A stretch of 10,890 nt of DNA from Alphaproteobacteria bacterium (GTDB lineage: Bacteria > Pseudomonadota > Alphaproteobacteria > MED-G09). Positions 1 through 7,203 of this stretch are shown here, piece after piece. The stretch's first letter is position 1; each line of letters starts with the position of its first letter. The DNA is taken from assembly GCA_018658685.1 (NCBI GenBank), contig JABHUT010000004.1, positions 1 through 10,890 of the forward strand. The letters are read 5' to 3'. Made by a program: the position numbers and the translations under genes. The notes under the pieces are model-generated. The model saw only the letters and a program-made list of their open reading frames with translations. It had not been told where the DNA came from and did no database searches.

Positions 1-28
1 TATAAATAATAATAAAAGGAAATAAATT

Positions 29-661
29 ATGAAATTAAATGCTCAAAATCACTCTCTTGGAGTTCTGAGGTCTCTTCTTCTTTTGGTATTGATTATTTTT
101 GGTGTATGGATTCTTGATGAAAGAGGTCTTGTTGCTGTTGTGATTGAAGGTGATAAAAGCCAAATATCGAAAGTAATAGCTGGCTTATGGATTGTTTCTT
201 CAATTTATTGGTTATATTTATCAAAAATTATTTCTGAAGAGAGAAATTCTTTTGAGAATATGGAATTTAATAATAAAAAATTATTGGTGTCGAGATTCTT
301 TAATTCTTTGGAAAAAAATGAAAATAAGGATGTTCTAATCAATGCTTTTGAGTCTGAATTTGAAAAAAAAATTAGCTACGGAGTAATTGCCTCTGATATT
401 GCATTAAAATTAGGTTTATTAGGAACAATAATAGGTTTTATTCTTATGTTAAAACCTATTGCTGATTTAAACAGTACAAGTCCAGAGAATTTAAAAATAG
501 CTTTATCCTCAATGAGCTCGGGAATGGCTGTTGCTCTATATACAACTTTAACTGGATTAATTATAAGCACATTACTCAGAATACAATTTCATTTTTCAGC
601 TACTTTGATTATTTCTTTATTAAATGACTTAGCTTTTTATACGGAAAATAATCTTGAGTAA
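29..661 (+). CDS. MotA/TolQ/ExbB-family proton channel-like membrane protein
   Basis: A 210-residue inner-membrane protein of the MotA/TolQ/ExbB class, the stator half that normally surrounds a MotB/TolR/ExbD helix and converts ion flow into movement. Four hydrophobic segments are visible, at about residues 13-29, 48-65, 125-143 and 162-187. The third carries the family signature LGLLGTIIGF (128-137) and the fourth has the small- and Thr-rich stretch MSSGMAVALYTTLTG. The charged loop at 66-124 should be cytoplasmic, as in MotA. The start is ATG with an AAAGGA Shine-Dalgarno 8 nt upstream. The next gene overlaps its last 8 bases, so the two are probably translationally coupled. Family membership is fairly sure from the motif and the topology. 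The exact subfamily is not: the TolA/TonB/Pal context is absent and the partner gene is not a standard TolR or MotB. Any promoter lies before the window. Confidence 0.8.
   Translation: MKLNAQNHSLGVLRSLLLLVLIIFGVWILDERGLVAVVIEGDKSQISKVIAGLWIVSSIYWLYLSKIISEERNSFENMEFNNKKLLVSRFFNSLEKNENKDVLINAFESEFEKKISYGVIASDIALKLGLLGTIIGFILMLKPIADLNSTSPENLKIALSSMSSGMAVALYTTLTGLIISTLLRIQFHFSATLIISLLNDLAFYTENNLE
641..653 (+). promoter_or_regulatory. Weak RBS for a TTG start inside the upstream gene
   Basis: The motif CGGA at 642-645 lies 8 nt before the TTG at 654, inside the last codons of the channel gene. An in-frame TAG at 630-632 blocks extension further upstream, and the next in-frame ATG falls inside the transmembrane helix. 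TTG at 654 is therefore the best start, and re-initiation by ribosomes finishing the first gene is likely. Confidence 0.5.
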
Positions 662-1265
662 AAAAATCCTTTCAAATGAAGTTAGCAACGGAGATGCATT
701 CACTGATTTACTCTTTAATGCATTATTGGGTTTTGCTTTTATGTTCTTTATTTCATTTGCATTGATTCAAAAACCTCAAGATGGAGGTAAAATTGACAGT
801 AAAGCGGAATTTATTATTTCAGCTGAGTGGGAAGAATATCATCCAGATGATATTGATTTAATAGTAGAGGATCCCCAAGGAAATATTGTTTATTTTCAAA
901 GACAACAAGCTGGATTAATGCACTTGGATAGGGATGATAGAGGTACGCTTGCAGATAGAATAATGATTGATGGAGTTGAGGTAGAAAACCCCGCCAATCA
1001 AGAAGTTGTTACTATCAGAGGGTATATGGAGGGTGAATATGTTGTTAATTTGCTTTATTATAAATCAAATTTTATAGCTCCTTTAAAAGTAAAAGTAAAA
1101 GTTGAAAAAATTAATCCAAGGTTAGAAGTTGTTTATTTTAATGACTTTTTTTTGAAGAAAATTGGCGATGAAATTACTGCTGTTAGATTTATTCTTGATG
1201 ATAAAGGCAATGTTTTAGATTTAAACCAACTTCAAAAACCAATAATTTCAGGAAAGGTAAAGTAA
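654..1265 (+). CDS. TolR/MotB-like single-helix protein with DUF2135-like periplasmic domain
   Basis: This 203-residue protein is the probable partner of the upstream channel. After a short N-terminus, one membrane helix (about residues 17-38) begins DAFTDLLFNALLGF. Asp18 sits where TolR, ExbD and MotB carry the proton-binding Asp at the start of the helix; that assignment is inference from position. The rest (about 45-203) should be periplasmic. It does not look like the TolR/ExbD fold or an OmpA peptidoglycan-binding domain. It has a DDIDLIVEDPQGNIVYF stretch (65-81), a LDRDDRG turn (91-97) and a GEYVVNLLYY strand (127-136), a pattern reminiscent of DUF2135 or pre-peptidase C-terminal beta-sandwich domains. 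The start is TTG, overlapping the previous gene by 8 nt, and the third gene starts directly after its TAA. Membership in a motor pair is likely; the domain name is tentative. Confidence 0.65.
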   Translation: MSKKILSNEVSNGDAFTDLLFNALLGFAFMFFISFALIQKPQDGGKIDSKAEFIISAEWEEYHPDDIDLIVEDPQGNIVYFQRQQAGLMHLDRDDRGTLADRIMIDGVEVENPANQEVVTIRGYMEGEYVVNLLYYKSNFIAPLKVKVKVEKINPRLEVVYFNDFFLKKIGDEITAVRFILDDKGNVLDLNQLQKPIISGKVK

Positions 1266-1820
1266 ATGGATCAAATAGTATTTTTGAGCATTGCTTATGC
1301 AGTAATATTTTCACTTTTAGTAAGTGTTAGTTTTTATACAAAATTTTCTTTAAAAATTAAGCTAGCGCTAATTTTATCAGTTCTTGTTTTTTCTATAGTT
1401 TCTTATTCTTCAATCAGAGATATGCAGGGTATTCCATACCGCGACAATAATTTTTCAAAAGACGAGCAAATGTATAAAATTTTGTGGAGTGGAGTAAACG
1501 AGCCTAATAAAATAAAAAAAACAAAAGGAGAAATTTTTCTTTTGCTTAAAAAAACAGATAATAATGGATTAGAGAGGGGTGATCCAAGGCTCTATGCTGT
1601 TGGATACGATCCTTTGCTTTTAGAGAAAATATTAGAGATTAGGAAAATTACAAAAAAAGGCATTCCTATAGTCGTAAAACTTACAAATTTAAATATCAAA
1701 GTTAGTAGAAATGATCAGATTCCAGATGAATTAAAAGGTTTTGATAAATATAATTCTTTATCTGGTGATATTGATATTGAATTGGAAGAAATAATTAGTC
1801 CGTCGCTCCCTATAAAATAA
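1266..1820 (+). CDS. Two-helix membrane protein of unknown function, third gene of the motor-like operon
   Basis: I do not recognise a named family. The 184-residue product starts with two hydrophobic helices (about 4-22 and 31-49) joined by a short Lys-rich turn (KFSLKIK). By the positive-inside rule this places both ends outside and puts the soluble part (50-184) in the periplasm. The soluble part has alternating hydrophobic strands such as GEIFLLLKK (88-96) and GIPIVVKL (132-139), and an acidic C-terminus. The ATG follows the preceding TAA with no gap, behind a good GGAAAGG Shine-Dalgarno at 1251-1257, so it belongs to the same transcript as the channel pair. Its stop codon touches the stop of the opposing dehydrogenase gene. 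A role as accessory or periplasmic subunit of the complex is inferred from position only. Confidence 0.7.
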   Translation: MDQIVFLSIAYAVIFSLLVSVSFYTKFSLKIKLALILSVLVFSIVSYSSIRDMQGIPYRDNNFSKDEQMYKILWSGVNEPNKIKKTKGEIFLLLKKTDNNGLERGDPRLYAVGYDPLLLEKILEIRKITKKGIPIVVKLTNLNIKVSRNDQIPDELKGFDKYNSLSGDIDIELEEIISPSLPIK

Positions 1821-4010
1821 TTATTTATTTTTTTCGGTTATTCTATCTTTTGTTGCTCTATCAATAATATAATTATGAACATGATTGACTTCTTGTTCTG
1901 TTAAAATGGATGAAAAGTTAGCCATACCATTTTCTTCTAAAATTCCCTCAAGAAGAATTTCATTAAATATTTTATGTTTTTCCAATGTAAGGTGCCTTAA
2001 ATCCACAATAGATTTTCCTCTGACACCTGCACCATGGCATGCTCCGCAATATTGAGCATAAATTTTCTCTCCTTTAAGCAAATCCTCTTCTGATACATTA
2101 ATTATTGGTTGCTCAGGGATAAAATTATTTTTTCTTTCTAGTTTAGGTAATTGAGATTTTCCGTTTAACTTAAATGATAAAAGCCTTCCGTAATTCCCAT
2201 ATAATACTGCAGCTATTTCTTTATCTAAACCAAAGTTATCACCGACTGAATTACCTGCGCCACCATCGCCAGCAAGAATTGAAATATATTGCTCACCGTC
2301 AACTTGATAAGTCACTGGAGGTGCAATCATACCTGTTTGAATTTCTTTACTCCATAAAATACTTCCATTCTCTGAATCATAGGCTACTAAATTTCCAGAT
2401 GAGTTTCCTTGGAAAGTTAGACCTGACAAAGTTGATAAAGTTCCTCCATTCCAAAAATGATTATGAGGTACAGACCATTTTGTTTCACCAGTTATTGGGT
2501 TAAATGCTTTTATAGCTCCTGTAACGGGAGGAATACCTTTCATTTTTGCTGCAGCTTCGTTTACATAAAAACTTGTACCTGTATTAAATGTCCCTGGTTG
2601 CATTTTATAATACCCTTTAACTGGAACATAAACAGCAGGTACCTCATGAGTAGGTATGTAAACTAATCCAAGATTCGGATCATAGGACATCGCCTGCCAA
2701 TTGTGTCCACCATAACTTCCAGGAAGTACCCACTCAGGTTTAACATTATAATCCTTATCTTTATTTATAATTGGTCTTCCAGTTTCTAGATCGATATGCG
2801 TTGACCAGTTAACGGGTACATAATTATGCGCTCTTAATAATTTCCCATCTTTTCTATCAATTACATAAAAGAAACCATTTTTGGGTGCTTGCATTAAAAC
2901 CTTTTTCGTTTCCCCATCAATATCCATATCTGCAAGCATTATATCTTGAGTAGCAGTAAAGTCCCATTTATCTTCGGGGGTTGTTTGGTAATACCAATTC
3001 ATTTTTCCTGTATCAGCATTTAGAGCTATTATTGAGGATAAGTATAAATTATCTCCACCTCCAGGTGATCTGATATCAATATTCCATGGTTGCCCATTAC
3101 CAGTTCCAATGTACAATTGATTAAAATCAGGATCATATACAATTGAATTCCAGGCTGTTCCACCTCCACCCATTGTCCACCATTCACCGTTCCAAGTTTT
3201 AGCAGCTTCTTCTAATTCAGGATGTTCAAATGGTAAGGAAGGGTCACCGGGTATAGTATAAAAACGCCATATTAGTTTTCCAGTTTCTGTATCATATGCT
3301 GATACGTATCCTCTAACACCACCCATATCAGCACCACCGTTACCGATAAAAATTTTATCATTTGCAATTCTAGGGGCACCGGTAATTGTATAATCAAGTT
3401 CTCTGTTTGTTATTGTATTTATTTCCCAAATTAATTTTCCAGTTTTAGCATCAAGCTTCAATAGTCTTCCATCTAATGTTGCAGAAAAAACAAAACCTTT
3501 CCAAACTGCAACACCACGATTAACTACATCACAACAGGCTTTTTTTGACCAAATTCTTGGAACATTTGGGTCATAAAACCATAATTCTTTTCCTGTTTTA
3601 GCATCAATTGCATGAACAGTGCTCCATGCATTAGTAACAAACATTACTCCGTTATCTACAATTGGTGTTGCCTCCAAACCTCTCGTTGTATCCATATCAA
3701 AGGACCATTCGAGTTCAAGCTGAGATATATTTTCTTTGTTAATTTTTTTAAGAGGAGAAAACCTTTGTTCATTATAATCTCTTCCATGAGCTAACCAATT
3801 ATGAGGTTCACTATCAGCATTAATAATTCTGGATTGATTAATATTTCCAATAATTTCTTCTTTAGTAATATTATTTATTCCTTCATTATCAATAAATCGA
3901 ATATCCTCATTTAAAGAGTATGAGCTGAAAATAATTGATATAGTTAAGATTAATATTAAAAATATATTAACAAATATTGCTGATTTTCTGCTTAAAGATG
4001 GGTGTTTCAT
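1821..4010 (-). CDS. PQQ-dependent quinohemoprotein alcohol dehydrogenase (paralogue A)
   Basis: A 729-residue periplasmic enzyme that should oxidise alcohols with PQQ and pass electrons to its own heme c. The N-terminus (11-31) is a hydrophobic signal or anchor segment. An eight-bladed propeller follows (about 65-620). It shows the adjacent Cys159-Cys160 pair of the PQQ site, Trp-rich EWWTMGGGGTAW (276-287), Asn305 in GTGNG as a likely calcium ligand, and the probable catalytic Asp350 in KWDFTATQ. The residue two after this Asp is Thr, whereas lanthanide-type enzymes have Asp, so calcium use is predicted. The C-terminal cytochrome c domain has CGACH (655-659) and Met696 as probable axial ligand. 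The usual calcium ligand Glu is Asp228 here, followed by an extra Gly (GGADMGGVRG), unlike paralogue B. It lies 21 nt after paralogue B and has no clear Shine-Dalgarno, so it is probably co-transcribed. The alcohol substrate cannot be read from sequence. Confidence 0.93.
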   Translation of the reverse strand: MKHPSLSRKSAIFVNIFLILILTISIIFSSYSLNEDIRFIDNEGINNITKEEIIGNINQSRIINADSEPHNWLAHGRDYNEQRFSPLKKINKENISQLELEWSFDMDTTRGLEATPIVDNGVMFVTNAWSTVHAIDAKTGKELWFYDPNVPRIWSKKACCDVVNRGVAVWKGFVFSATLDGRLLKLDAKTGKLIWEINTITNRELDYTITGAPRIANDKIFIGNGGADMGGVRGYVSAYDTETGKLIWRFYTIPGDPSLPFEHPELEEAAKTWNGEWWTMGGGGTAWNSIVYDPDFNQLYIGTGNGQPWNIDIRSPGGGDNLYLSSIIALNADTGKMNWYYQTTPEDKWDFTATQDIMLADMDIDGETKKVLMQAPKNGFFYVIDRKDGKLLRAHNYVPVNWSTHIDLETGRPIINKDKDYNVKPEWVLPGSYGGHNWQAMSYDPNLGLVYIPTHEVPAVYVPVKGYYKMQPGTFNTGTSFYVNEAAAKMKGIPPVTGAIKAFNPITGETKWSVPHNHFWNGGTLSTLSGLTFQGNSSGNLVAYDSENGSILWSKEIQTGMIAPPVTYQVDGEQYISILAGDGGAGNSVGDNFGLDKEIAAVLYGNYGRLLSFKLNGKSQLPKLERKNNFIPEQPIINVSEEDLLKGEKIYAQYCGACHGAGVRGKSIVDLRHLTLEKHKIFNEILLEGILEENGMANFSSILTEQEVNHVHNYIIDRATKDRITEKNK

Positions 4011-4031
4011 ATTTTAATTTTCTAATAATAA

Positions 4032-6248
4032 TTATGGTTTAATACTCTGTTGGGTCTTTCTATCACTTTTAGCTGTGTTAACGATATAATGATAAATATT
4101 ATTTACATCGTTTTTAGAGATAACATCAGAAAAAGCAGTCATTCCATTTTCACTATAAATTCCATTGTAAACAATTTCATTAAATAATTCATGACTATCA
4201 TTGCTCATCATTCTTAAGTCAGGTAGAGCCGGCCCAGATCTAACTGCAGTACCATGACAAAAAGCACAATATTCACCATATAACTCTTTTCCCCTAGATA
4301 TTTCAAATTCAGTTGAGATTATTTTAGGTTGCTCAGGAATTGTTCTATCAACAAGATCTAATCTAGGAAGAATTCCTTTTCCGTTAATCTTAAATGCTAA
4401 AAGCCTTCCTTCGTTTCCATATTTTAATGATGCCATATGTTCAGTGTGAAAACCAAGGGTATCTCCACCATGATTGTTTCCTCCGCCAGTGCCAGCAAGA
4501 ATAACAATATATTGTTCATTTTTAATTTTATAACTAATTGGAGGGGCAATCATACTTGTTTGGATATCTTTAGACCATAAAATCTCTCCAGTAGCAGAGT
4601 CAAAAGCATTTAAAAATCCCATCCCGTTTCCTTGAAATGTTATACCTGATTTTGTAGATAATGTTCCTCCATTCCAGTGTTGAGGATATTTTACCTCCCA
4701 TTCTGTTTTGCCTGAGATTGGATTAAAAGCCTTTAAAGAACCTGTACCTATAGGTGCATCTAATGTAGTGAGTGCTAAATCTAAATATTTTGCTATTTCA
4801 ATACCTGTATTCCAAGATTTAGCCTTATATTTTATCTTTCCTGTTTGTTGCCATTCTTCAGTCATTTTATAAATTGTTGTTGATTTTTGTTCAGGAATAA
4901 AGACTAGACCTAATTCAGGATCAAAAGACATGGCCTGCCAGTTGTGTCCACCAAGAGCCCCGGGAAGTATCCACTGTTTTTCATTTGTATAATCTTTTTC
5001 TGGATTTTCAACAGGTCTACCTGTTTCCATATCCACATGCGTAGCCCAATTTACCTCGGTATACTTATGAGCCCTTAAAAGCTCTCCATTTTTTCTATCC
5101 AGAACATAAAAGAAACCATTTTTAGGAGCCTGCATGAGAACTTTTCTTTCAATACCATCAACCTTTATATCGGCAAGCATTATATCTTGTGTTGCAGTAT
5201 AGTCCCAATTATCACCTGGCGTTGTCTGATAATACCATTTCATTTTTCCAGTATCAGCATTTAGAGCAACTATAGAGGAGAGAAATAGATTGTCTCCTCC
5301 TCCTGGCGATCTAATAACCCTTGTCCATGGAGAGCCATTCCCAACACCAATATACAAATTATTGAAATCTGGATCGTAAACTATTGTATTCCAAACAGTT
5401 CCACCTCCACCAATTTTCCACCATTCTCCACCTTTCCATGTTTTAGCCGCTTCTTCTAATTCGGAATGTTCAAATGGAAGAGAGGGGTCGCCTGGAACGG
5501 TATAAAAACGCCACACTAAATCACCATTATCTGTATCATATGCAGAAACATATCCTCTTACACCATATTCAGCACCACCATTTCCTATAAAGATTTTATC
5601 ATTAGAAACTCTTGGAGCTCCCGTAATAGTATAATCTTTATCTCTGTCTATTAATGTATTTATTTCCCAAATTAATTTTCCAGAATTAGCATCAAGTTTA
5701 ATTAATCTTCCATCAAGACTTGCGAAAAAGACATTGCCTTTCCAGACTGCAACACCTCTATTTACTACATCACAACAAGCTTTTCTTCCCCATGATTTTG
5801 GAACTAAAGGGTCGTAACTCCAAATTTCTTCACCGGTTTTAGCATTAATTGCATATACAATGCTCCACTCACTTGTAAGAAACATAATACCATTATCAAC
5901 AATTGGAGTTGCCTCTAGCGCTCTGGTGCTATTCATGTCAAATGACCATGCAAGTTCTAAGTTTTTGATATTATTTTTGTTTATATCTTCAAGGGTTGAA
6001 TATCTCTGTTCCTCATAATTTCTTCCATGAGACAACCAATTATTTGGTTCGTTATCAGTTTCAATAATTCTTTGAGTATCTATATTACCTATTAAGCTTA
6101 TCTTATCTTCTGTCGGTAAAGGGATATTCTTTTTAATATCTGGTTTATTTATGTTGGATGTTTGAACTAAAATGCTAAAAAAAATCGTCAGCAACAATAT
6201 TAAATTAATTATCGTTGCGCCTTTGATGCCTAAGGTTGGATGACTCAT
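4032..6248 (-). CDS. PQQ-dependent quinohemoprotein alcohol dehydrogenase (paralogue B)
   Basis: A 738-residue paralogue of the next gene downstream, with the same order of parts: hydrophobic N-terminal segment (11-29), PQQ propeller (about 65-630) and cytochrome c domain. Visible sites are Cys158-Cys159, Glu227 in GGAEYGVRG (canonical calcium ligand), Asn304 in GVGNG, probable catalytic Asp349 in NWDYTATQ, heme motif CAFCH (661-665) and probable axial Met703. Thr two residues after the catalytic Asp again points to calcium. A stretch at about 455-500 differs strongly from paralogue A and may shape the substrate entrance. The ATG has AGGA 6 nt upstream. The neighbours are cysQ upstream on the same strand (58 nt away, with a hairpin between) and paralogue A downstream. 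PQQ synthesis genes are not present in the window. Family assignment is secure; the substrate is unknown. Confidence 0.94.
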   Translation of the reverse strand: MSHPTLGIKGATIINLILLLTIFFSILVQTSNINKPDIKKNIPLPTEDKISLIGNIDTQRIIETDNEPNNWLSHGRNYEEQRYSTLEDINKNNIKNLELAWSFDMNSTRALEATPIVDNGIMFLTSEWSIVYAINAKTGEEIWSYDPLVPKSWGRKACCDVVNRGVAVWKGNVFFASLDGRLIKLDANSGKLIWEINTLIDRDKDYTITGAPRVSNDKIFIGNGGAEYGVRGYVSAYDTDNGDLVWRFYTVPGDPSLPFEHSELEEAAKTWKGGEWWKIGGGGTVWNTIVYDPDFNNLYIGVGNGSPWTRVIRSPGGGDNLFLSSIVALNADTGKMKWYYQTTPGDNWDYTATQDIMLADIKVDGIERKVLMQAPKNGFFYVLDRKNGELLRAHKYTEVNWATHVDMETGRPVENPEKDYTNEKQWILPGALGGHNWQAMSFDPELGLVFIPEQKSTTIYKMTEEWQQTGKIKYKAKSWNTGIEIAKYLDLALTTLDAPIGTGSLKAFNPISGKTEWEVKYPQHWNGGTLSTKSGITFQGNGMGFLNAFDSATGEILWSKDIQTSMIAPPISYKIKNEQYIVILAGTGGGNNHGGDTLGFHTEHMASLKYGNEGRLLAFKINGKGILPRLDLVDRTIPEQPKIISTEFEISRGKELYGEYCAFCHGTAVRSGPALPDLRMMSNDSHELFNEIVYNGIYSENGMTAFSDVISKNDVNNIYHYIVNTAKSDRKTQQSIKP

Positions 6249-6272
6249 TTTTTTTCCTAATAATTTTTCGAT

Positions 6273-6301
6273 GCTAGTAGAAAAGAAATTTTATTACTAG
6301 C
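6273..6301. other. Intergenic hairpin between cysQ and dehydrogenase B
   Basis: Perfect 7-bp inverted repeat GCTAGTA (6273-6279) and TACTAGC (6295-6301). The 15-nt interior can form a further AAAA/TTTT stem around a GAAA tetraloop (6281-6292). It begins about 5 nt past the cysQ stop in the direction of transcription. On the minus strand no T-tract follows, so it is not a standard intrinsic terminator. It may be an mRNA processing or stability element, or a protein-binding palindrome upstream of the dehydrogenase pair. Confidence 0.5.
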
Positions 6302-6306
6302 AATTT

Positions 6307-7092
6307 TTAATAATTTCTAGCTAAAAAAGGGGGGTTTATAAATTTTTCTTTCTTAAATCCATATTGTAACTCATTGCCGTCAAGGGAGTATACATTTCCA
6401 CCTGCAGCTTTCAAAATTGCATGTCCTGCGGCAATATCCCACTCACATGTAGGAGAGAGCCTAGGATATATATCAGCCTTACCTGAGGCAATTAAACAAA
6501 ACTTATACGACGAACCAAATAAAAGAGTTTCTTTGATATTGTAATTTTTTAAGAAATCGTCAGTTTTAGAATTGTTGTGAGACCTACTAGTTATTGCTGT
6601 TAAGGCAACTTCTTTTGAGGAATTGGTATTTATTTTTTTTGCATCTTTTAGAGAACCAGAAAAGTTATTATTAATTTTTAACTCAAAGGCATTATTATTT
6701 TCATCACAAAAATACATATATTTTTTTGCTGGAGCATAAACAACTCCCATTAATGCATAACCATTTTTAATTAAACCAATGTTAACAGTAAATTCACCAT
6801 TTTTTTTTATAAACTCTTTAGTTCCGTCGAGTGGATCTACTAAAAAAAACTCATTAGAAAAGTCAGGGATAATTCCATTAGAATAAGCTTCCTCAGAAAT
6901 TACAGGGATATTTGGAAATTTATTACTTAAATCACTGAGAATTAATTCCTCAGCTTTTTGGTCTGCTATTGTTACAGGTGAATTATCGTTTTTAATATCA
7001 ATATTAAAATCTTTTTTATAGATATCCATTATAACAAGTCCGGCTTTATAGGCAGTATTAACTAATTCTGAGGATAAGTTTTTTTCTAACAT
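6307..7092 (-). CDS. cysQ: 3'(2'),5'-bisphosphate nucleotidase CysQ
   Basis: A 261-residue cytoplasmic phosphatase of the inositol monophosphatase superfamily. CysQ converts 3'-phosphoadenosine 5'-phosphate, a by-product of sulfate assimilation and sulfotransfer, to AMP. The metal-binding motifs are all present: DNSPVTIAD (36-44), the Glu67-Glu68 pair, DPLDGTKEF (86-94) and WDIAAGHAI (218-226). Length and the GTKEF form of the motif favour CysQ over SuhB. The ATG start fits the family N-terminus but lacks an obvious Shine-Dalgarno. It is divergent from mnmA across 111 bp and reads towards the two alcohol dehydrogenases; no functional link to them is evident. No broken motif is seen. Confidence 0.9.
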   Translation of the reverse strand: MLEKNLSSELVNTAYKAGLVIMDIYKKDFNIDIKNDNSPVTIADQKAEELILSDLSNKFPNIPVISEEAYSNGIIPDFSNEFFLVDPLDGTKEFIKKNGEFTVNIGLIKNGYALMGVVYAPAKKYMYFCDENNNAFELKINNNFSGSLKDAKKINTNSSKEVALTAITSRSHNNSKTDDFLKNYNIKETLLFGSSYKFCLIASGKADIYPRLSPTCEWDIAAGHAILKAAGGNVYSLDGNELQYGFKKEKFINPPFLARNY

Positions 7093-7140
7093 TCAAAGAT
7101 TATTATCAACTTTAATAATTAAATGAAATAAATAATAATA

Positions 7141-7167
7141 TAATTAAGAAAAGGTTTCTCTTAATTA
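7141..7167. repeat. Inverted repeat in the cysQ/mnmA divergent region
   Basis: Perfect 9-bp arms TAATTAAGA (7141-7149) and TCTTAATTA (7159-7167) around a 9-nt centre. It lies midway between two divergent starts, where an operator for one or both genes could sit. The region is very A+T rich, so part of the symmetry may be chance. Confidence 0.35.
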
Positions 7168-7179
7168 ATTGCATTAATT
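7163..7179. repeat. Second, overlapping AT-rich inverted repeat
   Basis: AATTAAT (7163-7169) and ATTAATT (7173-7179) flank TGC. It shares its first bases with the previous repeat, so the two could form alternative pairings or tandem half-sites. Base composition makes chance a real possibility. Confidence 0.25.
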
Positions 7180-7197
7180 GAATAAATTTTATATTTA
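7169..7197 (+). promoter_or_regulatory. Candidate mnmA promoter
   Basis: TTGCAT (7169-7174) and TATTTA (7192-7197) are separated by 17 nt. Transcription would start close to 7204, the A of the mnmA ATG. That agrees with the absence of a Shine-Dalgarno before mnmA and suggests a leaderless transcript. The boxes are imperfect and the background is A+T rich. Confidence 0.3.
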
Positions 7198-7203
7198 AAT
7201 TAT

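Noticed and set aside
376..570. Reverse-strand open frame within the channel gene
   Set aside because: It lies wholly inside a well-supported membrane gene, lacks family features and is explained by the opposite frame.
2174..2666. Two plus-strand open frames, rich in His, Tyr and Cys, inside dehydrogenase A
   Set aside because: They are antisense shadows of a gene with complete motifs, and their composition is typical of reverse-frame reading of A+T-rich coding DNA.
2940..2985. Lanthanide-dependent (XoxF-like) dehydrogenase
   Set aside because: The extra Asp two residues after the catalytic Asp is absent in both paralogues (WDFTATQ and WDYTATQ), so a calcium type is expected.
3612..3794. 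Plus-strand 60-codon open frame inside dehydrogenase A
   Set aside because: It lies fully antisense to propeller coding sequence, with no recognisable start region or motif.
6273..6310. Plus-strand intrinsic terminator (stem followed by AATTTTT)
   Set aside because: Both flanking genes are on the minus strand, so no plus-strand transcript is expected here; on the minus strand the stem is not followed by a T-tract.
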